A stretch of DNA of 64,000 bases from Tepidamorphus sp. (GTDB lineage Bacteria; Pseudomonadota; Alphaproteobacteria; Rhizobiales; Tepidamorphaceae), in assembly GCA_028280885.1 (NCBI GenBank), contig JANQKY010000046.1, forward strand, positions 30,316 through 94,315, in the 5' to 3' direction. Made by a program: the position numbers and the translations under genes. Below are positions 51,242-63,515 of the stretch, piece by piece. Below the pieces are notes generated by a model. That model did not search any database and had not been told where the DNA came from. It saw only the letters and a program-made list of their open reading frames with translations. The stretch's first letter is position 1. Each line of letters begins with the position of its first letter.

Positions 51242-51250
51242 TAATCAACA
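51242..51250 (+). promoter_or_regulatory. Possible DnaA box, two mismatches
   Basis: TAATCAACA differs from TTATCCACA at two positions. It is supported only by its position inside the origin candidate. Confidence 0.3.
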
Positions 51251-51356
51251 GGTTCTTCCCGGCGGAAGTAAATCCGGACACTGCCTGTTAATTGGGTTAA
51301 CAAAGGGTAAAGCGTCGCAGGGCGTATCCGGGCGCAGACAGGCGGCCTTGAATCCG

Positions 51357-51372
51357 TTAAGGAAATATTAAC
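51357..51372 (+). promoter_or_regulatory. CtrA binding site, perfect consensus
   Basis: TTAAGGAAATATTAAC matches TTAA-N7-TTAAC exactly. Related but imperfect pairs lie at 51288-51301 (five-base spacer) and 51297-51311 (TTAA-N7-TAAA). In Caulobacter CtrA bound at the origin blocks initiation and represses a hemE promoter. Confidence 0.6.
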
Positions 51373-51421
51373 GAATTGGGCAGCAGTCGATCTGACGGAT
51401 CGGGATGTTGTTCAAGACATA

Positions 51422-51450
51422 CCGTCCGGACCCTGTGGACGGACGGTTTT
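51422..51450 (+). terminator. Terminator-like hairpin upstream of hemE
   Basis: CCGTCCG and CGGACGG form a perfect 7-bp stem with an 11-base loop, followed directly by TTTT. It points rightward with no gene upstream, so it would end a transcript started within the origin region or attenuate hemE. Confidence 0.45.
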
Positions 51451-51470
51451 CCTCCCTATCGGCTTGCTAA

Positions 51471-51506
51471 GAGTCAGAATCAAAAGGAATCCTCTCTCTT
51501 TGACTC
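51471..51506. promoter_or_regulatory. Cluster of four GANTC (CcrM) methylation sites
   Basis: GAGTC (51471), GAATC (51477), GAATC (51487) and GACTC (51502) within 36 bp, covering the hemE ribosome-binding region and its probable TTG start. About one site per 300 bp would be expected at this base composition. Confidence 0.6.
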
Positions 51507-52555
51507 TTCTGGATGGAAATTCGAGTGAACGGACGGTGCTGTCGGTCCTGGCGGGCAGGAAGGCGGCGATGCCACCGGTATGGATGATGCGGCAGGCAGG
51601 ACGCTATCTGCCCGAATACCGGGACCTGCGCAGTCGCTATCCGACCTTTCTCGACCTTTGCTACACGCCGGAGGCGGCCTGCGAGGTGACCCTGCAACCG
51701 ATCAGGCGCTTCGGGTTCGATGCGGCGATCCTGTTCTCCGATATCCTCGTCGTGCCGGACGCCCTTGGCCAGCAGGTGGCGTTCGAGGCGGGCGAGGGAC
51801 CGAAACTCGATGCGATCGAGTCTTCTGAGGGACTTGGCGGTCTAAAACCGGATGGGGCCGTGGACCGCCTGCAACCGGTCTTCGAGACCGTCGAGCGGGT
51901 GCGCGAGGGGCTTCCCACGGAAACGACGCTGCTGGGCTTCTGCGGGGCGCCCTGGACGGTCGCGACCTATATGGTGGCCGGACGGGGCACGCCGGATCAG
52001 CGTCCGGCCCGCGTCCTTGCCTATCGCGATCCGGAGCTGTTCCAGGCGCTCATCGACATCCTCGTCGAAACCTCGACGGCCTATCTCGTCCGGCAACTTG
52101 AGAGCGGCGCGGATGCCGTCCAGATCTTCGATACCTGGGCGGGCGTTCTCGATCAGCGCGGCTTCGAGCGCTGGGTGATCGAGCCGACGCGGCGGATCGT
52201 CGAGGCGGTCCGGTCGGCCCGTCCCGATGCGCGCATTATCGGCTTTCCCAAGGCGGTCGGCCTGCGCGCGGAGCGTTACATCGCCGGGACCGGGATCGAT
52301 GCACTCGGTCTCGACTGGACGGTGCCGCTCGATGTCGCCCGCGACCGTCTTCAGTCCCGGCTTCCCGTGCAGGGCAATCTCGATCCGCTGGCACTGCTTG
52401 CCGGCGGGCGGGCGCTCGATCAGGGGGTCGAGGCGATCCTGGAGGCGCTCGGCGCCGGCCCGCTGGTCTTCAATCTCGGCCACGGCATCCTGCCGGAAAC
52501 GCCGATTGCCCATGTCGAGCAGATGCTGAAGCGGGTGCGCGGCACCGCCGGATAG
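51500..52555 (+). CDS. hemE: Uroporphyrinogen decarboxylase
   Basis: Decarboxylates the four acetate side chains of uroporphyrinogen III to give coproporphyrinogen III in heme synthesis. The 351-aa barrel has [17 protein letters not shown] (substrate arginines), [13 protein letters not shown] and the segment [16 protein letters not shown]. The frame is open from TTG at 51464, but the family N-terminus and AAAGGA about 11 nt upstream favour TTG at 51500; GTG at 51542 is also possible. It is the first gene right of the oriC candidate. Confidence 0.93.
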   Translation: MTLLDGNSSERTVLSVLAGRKAAMPPVWMMRQAGRYLPEYRDLRSRYPTFLDLCYTPEAACEVTLQPIRRFGFDAAILFSDILVVPDALGQQVAFEAGEGPKLDAIESSEGLGGLKPDGAVDRLQPVFETVERVREGLPTETTLLGFCGAPWTVATYMVAGRGTPDQRPARVLAYRDPELFQALIDILVETSTAYLVRQLESGADAVQIFDTWAGVLDQRGFERWVIEPTRRIVEAVRSARPDARIIGFPKAVGLRAERYIAGTGIDALGLDWTVPLDVARDRLQSRLPVQGNLDPLALLAGGRALDQGVEAILEALGAGPLVFNLGHGILPETPIAHVEQMLKRVRGTAG

Positions 52556-52596
52556 GAAACCGGTGGGTTCAGACAGGCCGGTGGAGGGGACAGGCG

Positions 52597-53022
52597 TTGT
52601 ATCTCTGGATCAAATCCCTGCATGTCATTTCGGTGATCGCGTGGATGGCGGCGCTGCTCTATCTGCCGCGGCTGTTCGTCTACCATACCGCCGCCGAGCC
52701 CGGCGGCGTTCAGTCCGAGACCTTCAAGGTGATGGAGCGGCGGCTGCTTCGCGCGATCGCCAATCCGGCGATGGTCGCGACGTGGGTGTTCGGCCTGTGG
52801 ATGGTGTTCGGCTATATCGGCTGGGCCGGTCAGGGCTGGCTGCACGCCAAGTTCGCGCTCGTTGTCCTGCTGACGGTCTATCATCACCTGCTGGTGCGCT
52901 GGTGGAAGGCGTTTTGCGATGACCGCAACACCCGCTCGCAACGGTTTTTCCGGTTCATGAACGAGGTCCCGACGCTCCTGATGATCGCCATCGTCATCCT
53001 GGTCATCGTCAAGCCGTTCTGA
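52597..53022 (+). CDS. hemJ: Protoporphyrinogen oxidase HemJ
   Basis: Oxidises protoporphyrinogen IX to protoporphyrin IX in the inner membrane. The 141-aa protein has about four transmembrane helices and the family blocks SLHVISVIAWMAALLYLPRLFVYH and LLTVYHHLLVRWWKAF; the conserved histidines likely bind heme. The start is TTG with a strong GGAGG nine bases upstream. It lies 41 bp after hemE; hemH, often between or near them, is not in the window. Confidence 0.92.
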   Translation: MYLWIKSLHVISVIAWMAALLYLPRLFVYHTAAEPGGVQSETFKVMERRLLRAIANPAMVATWVFGLWMVFGYIGWAGQGWLHAKFALVVLLTVYHHLLVRWWKAFCDDRNTRSQRFFRFMNEVPTLLMIAIVILVIVKPF

Positions 53023-53082
53023 CGATAGCGGCATCGACGCGCCGCCACCGACGTCTCGCCTGCCGCTTGTCGCCCTGCCTAC

Positions 53083-53111
53083 TTGTCGGTGAGGGGTGCG
53101 CGGTATATATG
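53083..53111 (+). promoter_or_regulatory. Possible sigma70-type promoter of rho
   Basis: TTGTCG (53083-53088) and TATATG (53106-53111) with a 17-bp spacer, in the 244-bp gap before rho. It would give a leader of about 150 nt, suitable for the autogenous attenuation known for rho in E. coli. Only a rough consensus match. Confidence 0.3.
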
Positions 53112-53266
53112 TCTTCTCGACTCACCACACAGTGCGCCGGATACCTGACCCGAATAACGGGCGCGGCGGCACGATCTTCCGATCCGTACATGACCCTTGA
53201 TGCAGGCTTTGCCGAAGCGGTCATGCACAACTCTCACATTTGACAATCCCCAGGAGTGCTTCCCAG

Positions 53267-54532
<1,266 letters not shown>

Positions 54533-54691
54533 GCAGCCACGGACGTGCTTCGTGCGACGGGTCTGGTGAGGCCGGTCTGACAGCGAAGATGAGGCCGGCA
54601 GGGTCGCGCCGATATCATATTTGAATTGATCTGCGGGTTTGTCCGGCACTAGGATTGCCGTTGCGTCACTACGGCAATCAAGAGGCTTACC

Positions 54692-55261
54692 GTGTTCGGC
54701 ATCAGGTCAACGGCGGCAATTCGCTATGGTGTATTCGTTCTAGCCCTTGTCGTGGCTTTAATGCTGCCTGTATCCGGACAGGCGGGAACGAAGAAATCAC
54801 TTTGGATCAGTACGACATCTGCGCAAAGTGTTGTCGGCGTCCAGATCAACAATACGATTATGTTGGAACAGACTGGCCTTAGTATGTTCAGAATTGATTT
54901 TATACTTCCACGTGACTATAAGGAAAATTCCAAAGTAGCAGTTATATTTCACCTGCTGGCAACAGATAACACACCTTGCGTTGCGCATTTCAACCGGAAC
55001 GGCGTCGTACGGTCCCGGATCGGCGAAGCCCTTGTGAGCAGCGGGGATGGGATAAAGATGAAAGGCGGTCCGACGGTCGCCTTTGTCGAGGCCAGTGTCG
55101 TGCGGAAGAAAGTGCTCGAGATCAAGCCCGGCGGATTGCCGGGCCAGAAATCCGGCGATGCGGTTGCGCTGGAGATGGCGCGAAACGCGGATGCGCCGGC
55201 CGACGATTGCGCGCGGATATATGTCTCGGGGATCGAATTGCGATACACGGCGACCGAATAG
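54692..55261 (+). CDS. Orphan secreted protein of unknown function
   Basis: A 189-aa protein I cannot assign to a family. A signal peptide covers about residues 1-32 (RYGVFVLALVVALMLPVSGQA, cleavage probably after GQA). The mature part is beta-rich in appearance, with two cysteines that could form a disulfide. Codons in the first half are clearly richer in A and T than the neighbours (ATTTTATACTTCC-like stretches), suggesting recent acquisition. The start is GTG with AGAGG upstream. It interrupts the otherwise conserved rho-mnmE neighbourhood. Confidence 0.7.
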   Translation: MFGIRSTAAIRYGVFVLALVVALMLPVSGQAGTKKSLWISTTSAQSVVGVQINNTIMLEQTGLSMFRIDFILPRDYKENSKVAVIFHLLATDNTPCVAHFNRNGVVRSRIGEALVSSGDGIKMKGGPTVAFVEASVVRKKVLEIKPGGLPGQKSGDAVALEMARNADAPADDCARIYVSGIELRYTATE

Positions 55262-55339
55262 CGGCGATATGGCGGATGCCGCCCCGGGCCGGCGTTCAAT
55301 TGGCAGGCCGGGCTTTGTTAAGAATCCTCATTGATCCCG

Positions 55340-57352
<2,013 letters not shown>

Positions 57353-57390
57353 TGCATGGGCCGGATGGTTGGCGGGACGTGCTTTGATAC

Positions 57391-57678
57391 CTAGGGCCAG
57401 GCCCCATTAATTCCATCCATTCTGCGCGTTGCACTTGGCTCGTGAGCAGGCGGGAAAGCGCAGGAAACCTGTCGGTTTTCAAGCTTTTCCAACGCACGCA
57501 CGGGCCAAGTGCAACACGCCCCCATGAATCCAGGTAACCAAGGGGTTTGGCATAGAGGGCCCGCCTGCAGGCAAACAATGCTCGAAAAGGCATAGAGCAT
57601 TGTCTTGCGCTTGTTTTCCAGCATTCGAACCCTCTATGCCAAACAGAATTGCATGAAATTAATGGGGCCTGGCCCTAG
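57391..57678. mobile_element. 288-bp MITE-like element with perfect 22-bp terminal inverted repeats
   Basis: The left end (57391-57412) begins CTAGGGCCAGGCCCC and ends ATTAATT; the right end (57657-57678) is its exact reverse complement. Inside lie three more inverted repeats: GTTGCACTTGGC with its complement (57428-57439/57504-57515), TTTGGCATAGAGGG with its complement (57546-57559/57631-57644) and CAATGCTC with GAGCATTG (57576-57583/57595-57602). There is no transposase. The termini end in CTAG, which could be part of the target duplication. It fills the promoter gap between yyaL and mnmE. Confidence 0.7.
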
Positions 57679-57707
57679 TCCGGGATCTTGGTTAGGACAG
57701 GATTGAC

Positions 57708-59033
57708 GTGGGCGAAGAAACGACAATTTTCGCGGTGTCCAGCGGAGCCGGTAAGGCGGGGGTGGCGATAATCCGCGTATCCGGGCCGGCCTGTACACGG
57801 GTTCTGGAGCATATGGCGGGTGGGCTACCGGAACCGCGCTATGCCGCGCTCAGATCGATTCGGGGTCGAAACGGCGAGACGGTCGATCGCGGTCTGGTGC
57901 TGTGGTTTCCCGGACCCGGCAGCTTTACCGGCGAGGACTGCGTCGAATTTCACGTTCACGGCGGTCGGGCGGTGGTTCGGGGCGTTCTTGAGGCGCTGGC
58001 GGATGTCTCCGGATGCCGGCCGGCGGAGGCGGGGGACTTTGCGCGACGCGCTTTCGACAATGGCAAGATCGATCTGACCGAGGTCGAGGGTCTTGCGGAT
58101 CTGATCGATTCGGAAACGGAATGGCAGCGGCGCCAGGCCTGTCGACAGATGGAAGGCCACTCCGGCCGGATCTACGAGGACTGGCGGCACCGGCTGATCG
58201 GCCTGATCGGGCTCTGCGAGGCGGGGATTGATTTCGCCGACGAGGACGATGTGCCGGCGGATATCGCGTTGAAGGCGGCGCCCGATCTGGCGGCGCTGAT
58301 CGGCGAGGTCAGGGACGTCCTCGACGACGATCATCGCGGCGAGCGCATACGCGAGGGCCTGGCCGTGGTGATCGCCGGTCCGCCGAACGCGGGAAAATCG
58401 AGCCTGATCAATGCGCTTGCACGGCGGGACATCGCGATCGTCTCCGAGCGGCCGGGGACGACGCGGGACGTTCTGGAGGCGCGTCTCGATATTGGCGGCG
58501 TTCCGGTGACGGTGGTGGACACGGCCGGGCTTCGCGAGAGCGGGGATGAAATCGAGCGGATCGGCGTTGACCGTGCCCGTGGGCGCATCGACTCGGCGGA
58601 TCTGGTGCTGTGGCTTGCGGAAGAGGGAACCGATTCGGAGGCGGAACGGAGGGAGGGTTCGGGGCACTGGTGTATCCGGACCAAAATCGACCTGTCGCCG
58701 TCGACCGCTTCGGGACGAACGGCAGACGGGCGATGGGCGATTTCGGCGAAGACAGGGGCGGGGATGGATGCGCTTCTGGAGGGGTTGCGGAAATTTGTCG
58801 AGGAGACCGTTGCCGGCGAAATGGCGCTCATCACCCGGATGCGGCACCGTATTGAGCTTCGGAATGCGGTCGGGTACATGGAAGCGGCATCGCGGCTGGA
58901 CTATATCGCGGACAGCGAGCTGGTCGCGGAGGATCTTCGGCTTGCGGGACAATGCCTTGCCCGGCTGACGGGACGGATCGATGTCGAGGATGTTCTCGAT
59001 GTGATCTTTCGGGATTTCTGCATCGGGAAATAG
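57708..59033 (+). CDS. mnmE: tRNA modification GTPase MnmE
   Basis: With MnmG installs the carboxymethylaminomethyl group on wobble U34 of certain tRNAs. The 441-aa protein has the folate-binding N-terminal domain, a helical domain and an inserted G domain with GPPNAGKSS (224-232) and a DTAGLRESGDEIE switch region. The C-terminal CIGK (438-441), with the conserved cysteine, is intact. The start is GTG with AGGA upstream. The MITE-like element ends 29 bp before it. Confidence 0.95.
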   Translation: MGEETTIFAVSSGAGKAGVAIIRVSGPACTRVLEHMAGGLPEPRYAALRSIRGRNGETVDRGLVLWFPGPGSFTGEDCVEFHVHGGRAVVRGVLEALADVSGCRPAEAGDFARRAFDNGKIDLTEVEGLADLIDSETEWQRRQACRQMEGHSGRIYEDWRHRLIGLIGLCEAGIDFADEDDVPADIALKAAPDLAALIGEVRDVLDDDHRGERIREGLAVVIAGPPNAGKSSLINALARRDIAIVSERPGTTRDVLEARLDIGGVPVTVVDTAGLRESGDEIERIGVDRARGRIDSADLVLWLAEEGTDSEAERREGSGHWCIRTKIDLSPSTASGRTADGRWAISAKTGAGMDALLEGLRKFVEETVAGEMALITRMRHRIELRNAVGYMEAASRLDYIADSELVAEDLRLAGQCLARLTGRIDVEDVLDVIFRDFCIGK

Positions 59034-59091
59034 GCCGCGTCTGGCAAACAAGGGCGAACGGGCCGGTGTCGCGGTGGAATGGTGATTCGGG

Positions 59092-59107
59092 TGTTTCACG
59101 TGAATCA
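59092..59107. promoter_or_regulatory. parS: parS-like site 1
   Basis: TGTTTCACGTGAATCA matches the 16-bp parS palindrome TGTTTCACGTGAAACA at 15 of 16 positions. It lies in the mnmE-mnmG gap, 22 bp from the second site. Confidence 0.75.
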
Positions 59108-59128
59108 GGCAGGTCGGGCTTAGGATCT

Positions 59129-59144
59129 GGTTTCACGTGAAACG
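59129..59144. promoter_or_regulatory. parS: parS-like site 2
   Basis: GGTTTCACGTGAAACG keeps a perfect 14-bp palindromic core (59130-59143). It lies 31 bp upstream of the mnmG ATG. ParB is expected to nucleate here. Confidence 0.8.
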
Positions 59145-59174
59145 CTATGGCGGACCTTATAGCGAGTGGTTTGG

Positions 59175-61049
59175 ATGGGTGAGGAAACCCGGTTCGATGT
59201 GATCGTCGTTGGCGGTGGACATGCCGGCTGCGAGGCGGCCGCCGCTGCGGCCCGGACGGGCGCGCGCGTGGCGCTTGTTACGCACAGCGCGGAAACGATC
59301 GGGGTCATGTCCTGCAATCCGGCGATCGGCGGGGTCGGCAAGGGCCATCTCGTTCGCGAGATCGATGCCCTGGACGGCCTGATGGGCCGGGTAGCGGACG
59401 TGGCGGGTATCCAGTTTCGGTTGCTGAACAGGCGAAAGGGCCCGGCCGTTCGCGGCCCACGCGCGCAGGCGGACAGGAAGCTCTATCGCAAGGCGATGCG
59501 GGCGGCGATTGAAGGACAGGAGCGGATTGCGATCGTCGAGGGCGAGGTCGCCGATCTGATTGTCCGGGATAATCGAGTCGGAGGCGTAACGACCTCCGCC
59601 GGCGCGGCGATAAAGGCCGGCGCGGTGGTGCTGACGACCGGAACGTTTCTGCGTGGCGTCATTCATCTCGGCGATACCGCCTGGCCGGCCGGCCGGATCG
59701 GCGATCAGCCAGCGGTCCGGCTGGCCGAGCGCATCGAGGCGATGGGTTTCGCGCTTGGCCGGCTGAAGACGGGGACGCCGCCGCGCCTCGACGGGCGGAC
59801 GATCGACTGGGCCGCGCTGCCTGCGCAGCCGGCCGATGCCGAGCCCGTGCCGTTTTCCTTCCTGACCGACCGGATCACGACGCCGCAGATCGATTGCCAC
59901 ATCACGCGGACGACGGAGGCGGCGCATCGGCTGATTAAGGCCAATCTCGATCGGTCGGCGATGTATTCGGGCCGGATTGAAAGCCGCGGGCCGCGCTACT
60001 GCCCGTCGATCGAGGACAAGGTCGTCCGGTTTTCCGATCGCGACAGCCATCAGGTCTTTCTGGAGCCCGAAGGGCTCGACGATCATACCGTCTATCCCAA
60101 CGGGATCTCGACATCGCTGCCCGAAGACGTGCAGGCCGGCCTGATCGCGCTGATGCCGGGCCTCGAAAAGGCCAGGATCCTGCGGCCCGGCTATGCGATC
60201 GAATATGATTTCGTCGATCCGCGCGAGCTTGAACCGACGCTGGAAACCAAGCGGCTGAAGGGCCTCTACCTCGCCGGCCAGATCAACGGTACCACCGGCT
60301 ATGAGGAGGCCGGCGCGCAGGGTCTGATGGCGGGGCTCAACGCGGCGCGGGCCGTCGCCGGACAGGACGGGATCGTCATCAAGCGGTCGGACGGCTATAT
60401 CGGCGTCCTGATCGACGATCTGGTCATGCGCGGGGTCAGCGAACCCTATCGTATGTTCACCTCGCGGGCGGAGTATCGTTTGACGCTTCGTGCCGACAAT
60501 GCCGATCAGCGGCTGACCGGGCTCGGGGTTGAGGCCGGCTGTGTCGGGCCGGAGCGGGAGAAGGTCTATTGCCGGAAGGCGGCGGATCTCGAGCAGGCGC
60601 GAACCCTGGCCGGGCGGCTGTCGCTCACACCGCAGGAGGCGGCGCGGCACGGGTTGACGCTCAATCGCGACGGCAGCCGCCGGACGGCCCTTGATCTGCT
60701 GTCCTACCCGGACATCGATCTTGACCGATTGCGACCGATCTGGCCGGAACTCGATGGCTTGTCGAAGCGCATCGGCGATCAGCTGGAGATCGAGGCGCGC
60801 TATGCGGTCTATCTTGAGCGGCAGCAATCCGATATTGAGACCTTTCGCCGGGATGAGGCGCTGGAAATCCAGGATAGCCTGGATTTTTCCGAGTTGCCGG
60901 GCCTTGCCAACGAGTTGCGGGAGAAGCTGATCGCGGTCCGGCCGCGTTCGATCGGGCAGGCTGGCCGCATCGAGGGCATGACGCCGGCAGCGCTGTTGCT
61001 GCTGGCCGCGCATGTCCGGCGATATGACCGTGCCAGACAGAGCGCGTGA
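59175..61049 (+). CDS. mnmG: tRNA uridine-5-carboxymethylaminomethyl enzyme MnmG
   Basis: The FAD/NADH partner of MnmE in wobble U34 modification. The 624-aa protein begins with the FAD motif [12 protein letters not shown] (GGGHAG 13-18), then [26 protein letters not shown], a family signature. The C-terminal helical domain binds MnmE. The ATG is preferred over a GTG three codons upstream. It overlaps rsmG. Confidence 0.96.
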   Translation: MGEETRFDVIVVGGGHAGCEAAAAAARTGARVALVTHSAETIGVMSCNPAIGGVGKGHLVREIDALDGLMGRVADVAGIQFRLLNRRKGPAVRGPRAQADRKLYRKAMRAAIEGQERIAIVEGEVADLIVRDNRVGGVTTSAGAAIKAGAVVLTTGTFLRGVIHLGDTAWPAGRIGDQPAVRLAERIEAMGFALGRLKTGTPPRLDGRTIDWAALPAQPADAEPVPFSFLTDRITTPQIDCHITRTTEAAHRLIKANLDRSAMYSGRIESRGPRYCPSIEDKVVRFSDRDSHQVFLEPEGLDDHTVYPNGISTSLPEDVQAGLIALMPGLEKARILRPGYAIEYDFVDPRELEPTLETKRLKGLYLAGQINGTTGYEEAGAQGLMAGLNAARAVAGQDGIVIKRSDGYIGVLIDDLVMRGVSEPYRMFTSRAEYRLTLRADNADQRLTGLGVEAGCVGPEREKVYCRKAADLEQARTLAGRLSLTPQEAARHGLTLNRDGSRRTALDLLSYPDIDLDRLRPIWPELDGLSKRIGDQLEIEARYAVYLERQQSDIETFRRDEALEIQDSLDFSELPGLANELREKLIAVRPRSIGQAGRIEGMTPAALLLLAAHVRRYDRARQSA

Positions 61050-61734
61050 CCGGGTGGCGGATCGGATCGAACCGACCTCGGCGGAGCGGGAGGCGGGCCT
61101 CGCGCTCATCCGCGCCCATCTGCCTGTTTCACGTGAAACAGTCGCGGCCCTCGATGCCTATGCCGCGCTCCTGGTGAAGTGGAGCCGGGCCAAGAACCTG
61201 GTCGGACCGGATACGCTTTCCAGCCTGTGGACACGTCATATCGCTGATTCGGCGCAGGTCGTCTCGGCTGCGGGAATAGCCTCGGATGGGGCGACCTGTT
61301 GTGTCGATCTTGGGTCCGGCGCCGGATTTCCGGGGCTGGTGATCGCTATCCTGGCGGGCGGAACGGCGGGAAACAGTGTCCATCTGGTTGAGGCGAACGG
61401 CCGAAAATGCGCCTTTCTGAGGGAGGCGACGCGCGTCAGCGGCGCGGCCGCGATTGTCCACAACAAAAGAATCGAGGCATTCTCTGGTACATTCACGGGC
61501 AAGGCCAATATCGTTACCGCCAGAGCCTTGGCGCCGCTTGAAAAATTGCTCTGCCTGGCCGAGCCTCTGCTGACGCAGGAGACAAGGGCAATCTTTCACA
61601 AGGGACAAGATGTAGAGCGTGAATTGACCGAAGCCGCAAGATATTGGAAATTTGACTATGAGCTCGTCCCCAGTTGGACACGTCGCGAGAGCGCCCTTGT
61701 GATCATCGAGGATTGCCGGCGCCGGGACGTTTAG
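61012..61734 (+). CDS. rsmG: 16S rRNA (guanine-527-N7)-methyltransferase RsmG
   Basis: Methylates G527 of 16S rRNA in the 530 loop; loss confers low-level streptomycin resistance in other bacteria. The 240-aa protein has the SAM site [15 protein letters not shown] and RHIADSAQV. Its start lies within mnmG by 38 bases; an ATG at 61024 is an alternative. The N-terminal segment [13 protein letters not shown] is encoded over a perfect parS palindrome. Confidence 0.94.
   Translation: MSGDMTVPDRARDRVADRIEPTSAEREAGLALIRAHLPVSRETVAALDAYAALLVKWSRAKNLVGPDTLSSLWTRHIADSAQVVSAAGIASDGATCCVDLGSGAGFPGLVIAILAGGTAGNSVHLVEANGRKCAFLREATRVSGAAAIVHNKRIEAFSGTFTGKANIVTARALAPLEKLLCLAEPLLTQETRAIFHKGQDVERELTEAARYWKFDYELVPSWTRRESALVIIEDCRRRDV
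61125..61140. promoter_or_regulatory. parS: parS site 3, inside rsmG
   Basis: TGTTTCACGTGAAACA, a perfect 16-bp palindrome and the canonical bacterial parS sequence. It encodes V-S-R-E-T of RsmG. Confidence 0.9.
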
Positions 61735-61769
61735 AGCAGGTCAGTCAACACGGTCCGGAGGCCAGGGAC

Positions 61770-62567
<798 letters not shown>

Positions 62568-62600
62568 TCCTTAAATCCCTTTCGATTCGAGGCCGAAACG

Positions 62601-63515
62601 ATGAGTGTGATCAAAAACATGGTTGCCGGTAATGATCCATCGGGATCGGATCCGTCACCCTCGCGGCTCGGGCGCGGCCTTGCTGCGCTGATCGGTGATG
62701 TCGATACGGAAAAACAGGCAATCGACCGCGCCCGCGGCCAGCGGCGTGTGCCGATCGAGTTTCTGCGCGCCAATCCGCGCAATCCGCGCAAGAGCTTCGC
62801 CGAGGAGGATCTCGCCGATCTCGCCGCCTCCGTCCGCGACAAGGGCATCATGCAGCCGATCCTGGTGCGGCCCGCCGGGGAGGATGAAGAGCGCTTCGAG
62901 ATCATCGCCGGCGAACGGCGCTGGCGCGCGGCGCAGAAGGCCAATCTGCACGAGGTCCCGGTCATCGTTCACAAGGTCTCCGACAGCGAGGCGCTGGAGA
63001 TCGCGATCATCGAGAACGTGCAGCGCGCCGACCTCAATCCGCTGGAGGAGGCGAGCGGCTATCAGCGGCTGATCGATGAGTTCGACTACAGCCAGAATCA
63101 GCTCGCCGAGGTGATCGGCAAGAGCCGCAGCCATGTCGCCAACACGCTGCGGCTCTTGAAATTGCCCGATACGGTCAAGACCTATGTCAGCGAAGGTCAG
63201 CTCAGCGCCGGCCATGCGCGCACGCTGGTGACGCATGAGGACCCGGACCGGCTGGCCCGGGCGATCATCGATGCCGGCATGAATGTGCGTGAGGCCGAGG
63301 CGCTCAGCCGGGAACCCGATTCGGCGCCGAAACAAAAACGCACGGATACGGCGCAGGCCAAGGACGCCGATACGCGGGCGCTGGAAAAACAGCTGACCGA
63401 CGCGCTTGGCCTTGCCGTCGATATCCGCCACAAGGCGAATGGCAGCGGTGAAGTCCGGATCCGGTACAAGACGCTCGAACAGCTCGAGGGGATTACGGAA
63501 CGGCTCGTGCGTTAA
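62601..63515 (+). CDS. parB: Chromosome partitioning protein ParB
   Basis: A CTP-dependent DNA clamp that loads at parS and spreads along DNA. The 304-aa protein has an N-terminal ParA-interacting stretch (RLGRGLAALIGD), the ParB/Srx CTPase domain with ENVQRADLNPLEEA and GERRWRAAQ, an HTH (NQLAEVIGKSRSHVANTLRLL) that reads parS, and a C-terminal dimerisation domain. Three parS-like sites lie 1.5 to 3.5 kb upstream. Confidence 0.96.
   Translation: MSVIKNMVAGNDPSGSDPSPSRLGRGLAALIGDVDTEKQAIDRARGQRRVPIEFLRANPRNPRKSFAEEDLADLAASVRDKGIMQPILVRPAGEDEERFEIIAGERRWRAAQKANLHEVPVIVHKVSDSEALEIAIIENVQRADLNPLEEASGYQRLIDEFDYSQNQLAEVIGKSRSHVANTLRLLKLPDTVKTYVSEGQLSAGHARTLVTHEDPDRLARAIIDAGMNVREAEALSREPDSAPKQKRTDTAQAKDADTRALEKQLTDALGLAVDIRHKANGSGEVRIRYKTLEQLEGITERLVR

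Larger units (their letters stand above)
51147..51499. other. Candidate chromosomal replication origin (oriC)
   Basis: A 353-bp gap between divergent ppsR and hemE, the location of the Caulobacter origin. It contains a one-mismatch DnaA box (51161-51169), a two-mismatch box (51242-51250), a perfect CtrA box (51357-51372), further TTAA pairs (51288-51300, 51297-51311) and locally AT-rich runs. Four GANTC sites mark its right edge. The nearest genes on both sides point outward. Boundaries are not defined by sequence alone; it may extend into either gene. Confidence 0.72.

Noticed and set aside
57391..57624. A 77-aa minus-strand frame inside the MITE-like element
   Set aside because: It has no recognisable motif and runs through the inverted repeats and palindromes; more likely a by-product of the element's sequence than a gene.
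59157..61109. A 650-aa minus-strand open frame
   Set aside because: Antisense to mnmG, which is clearly coding.
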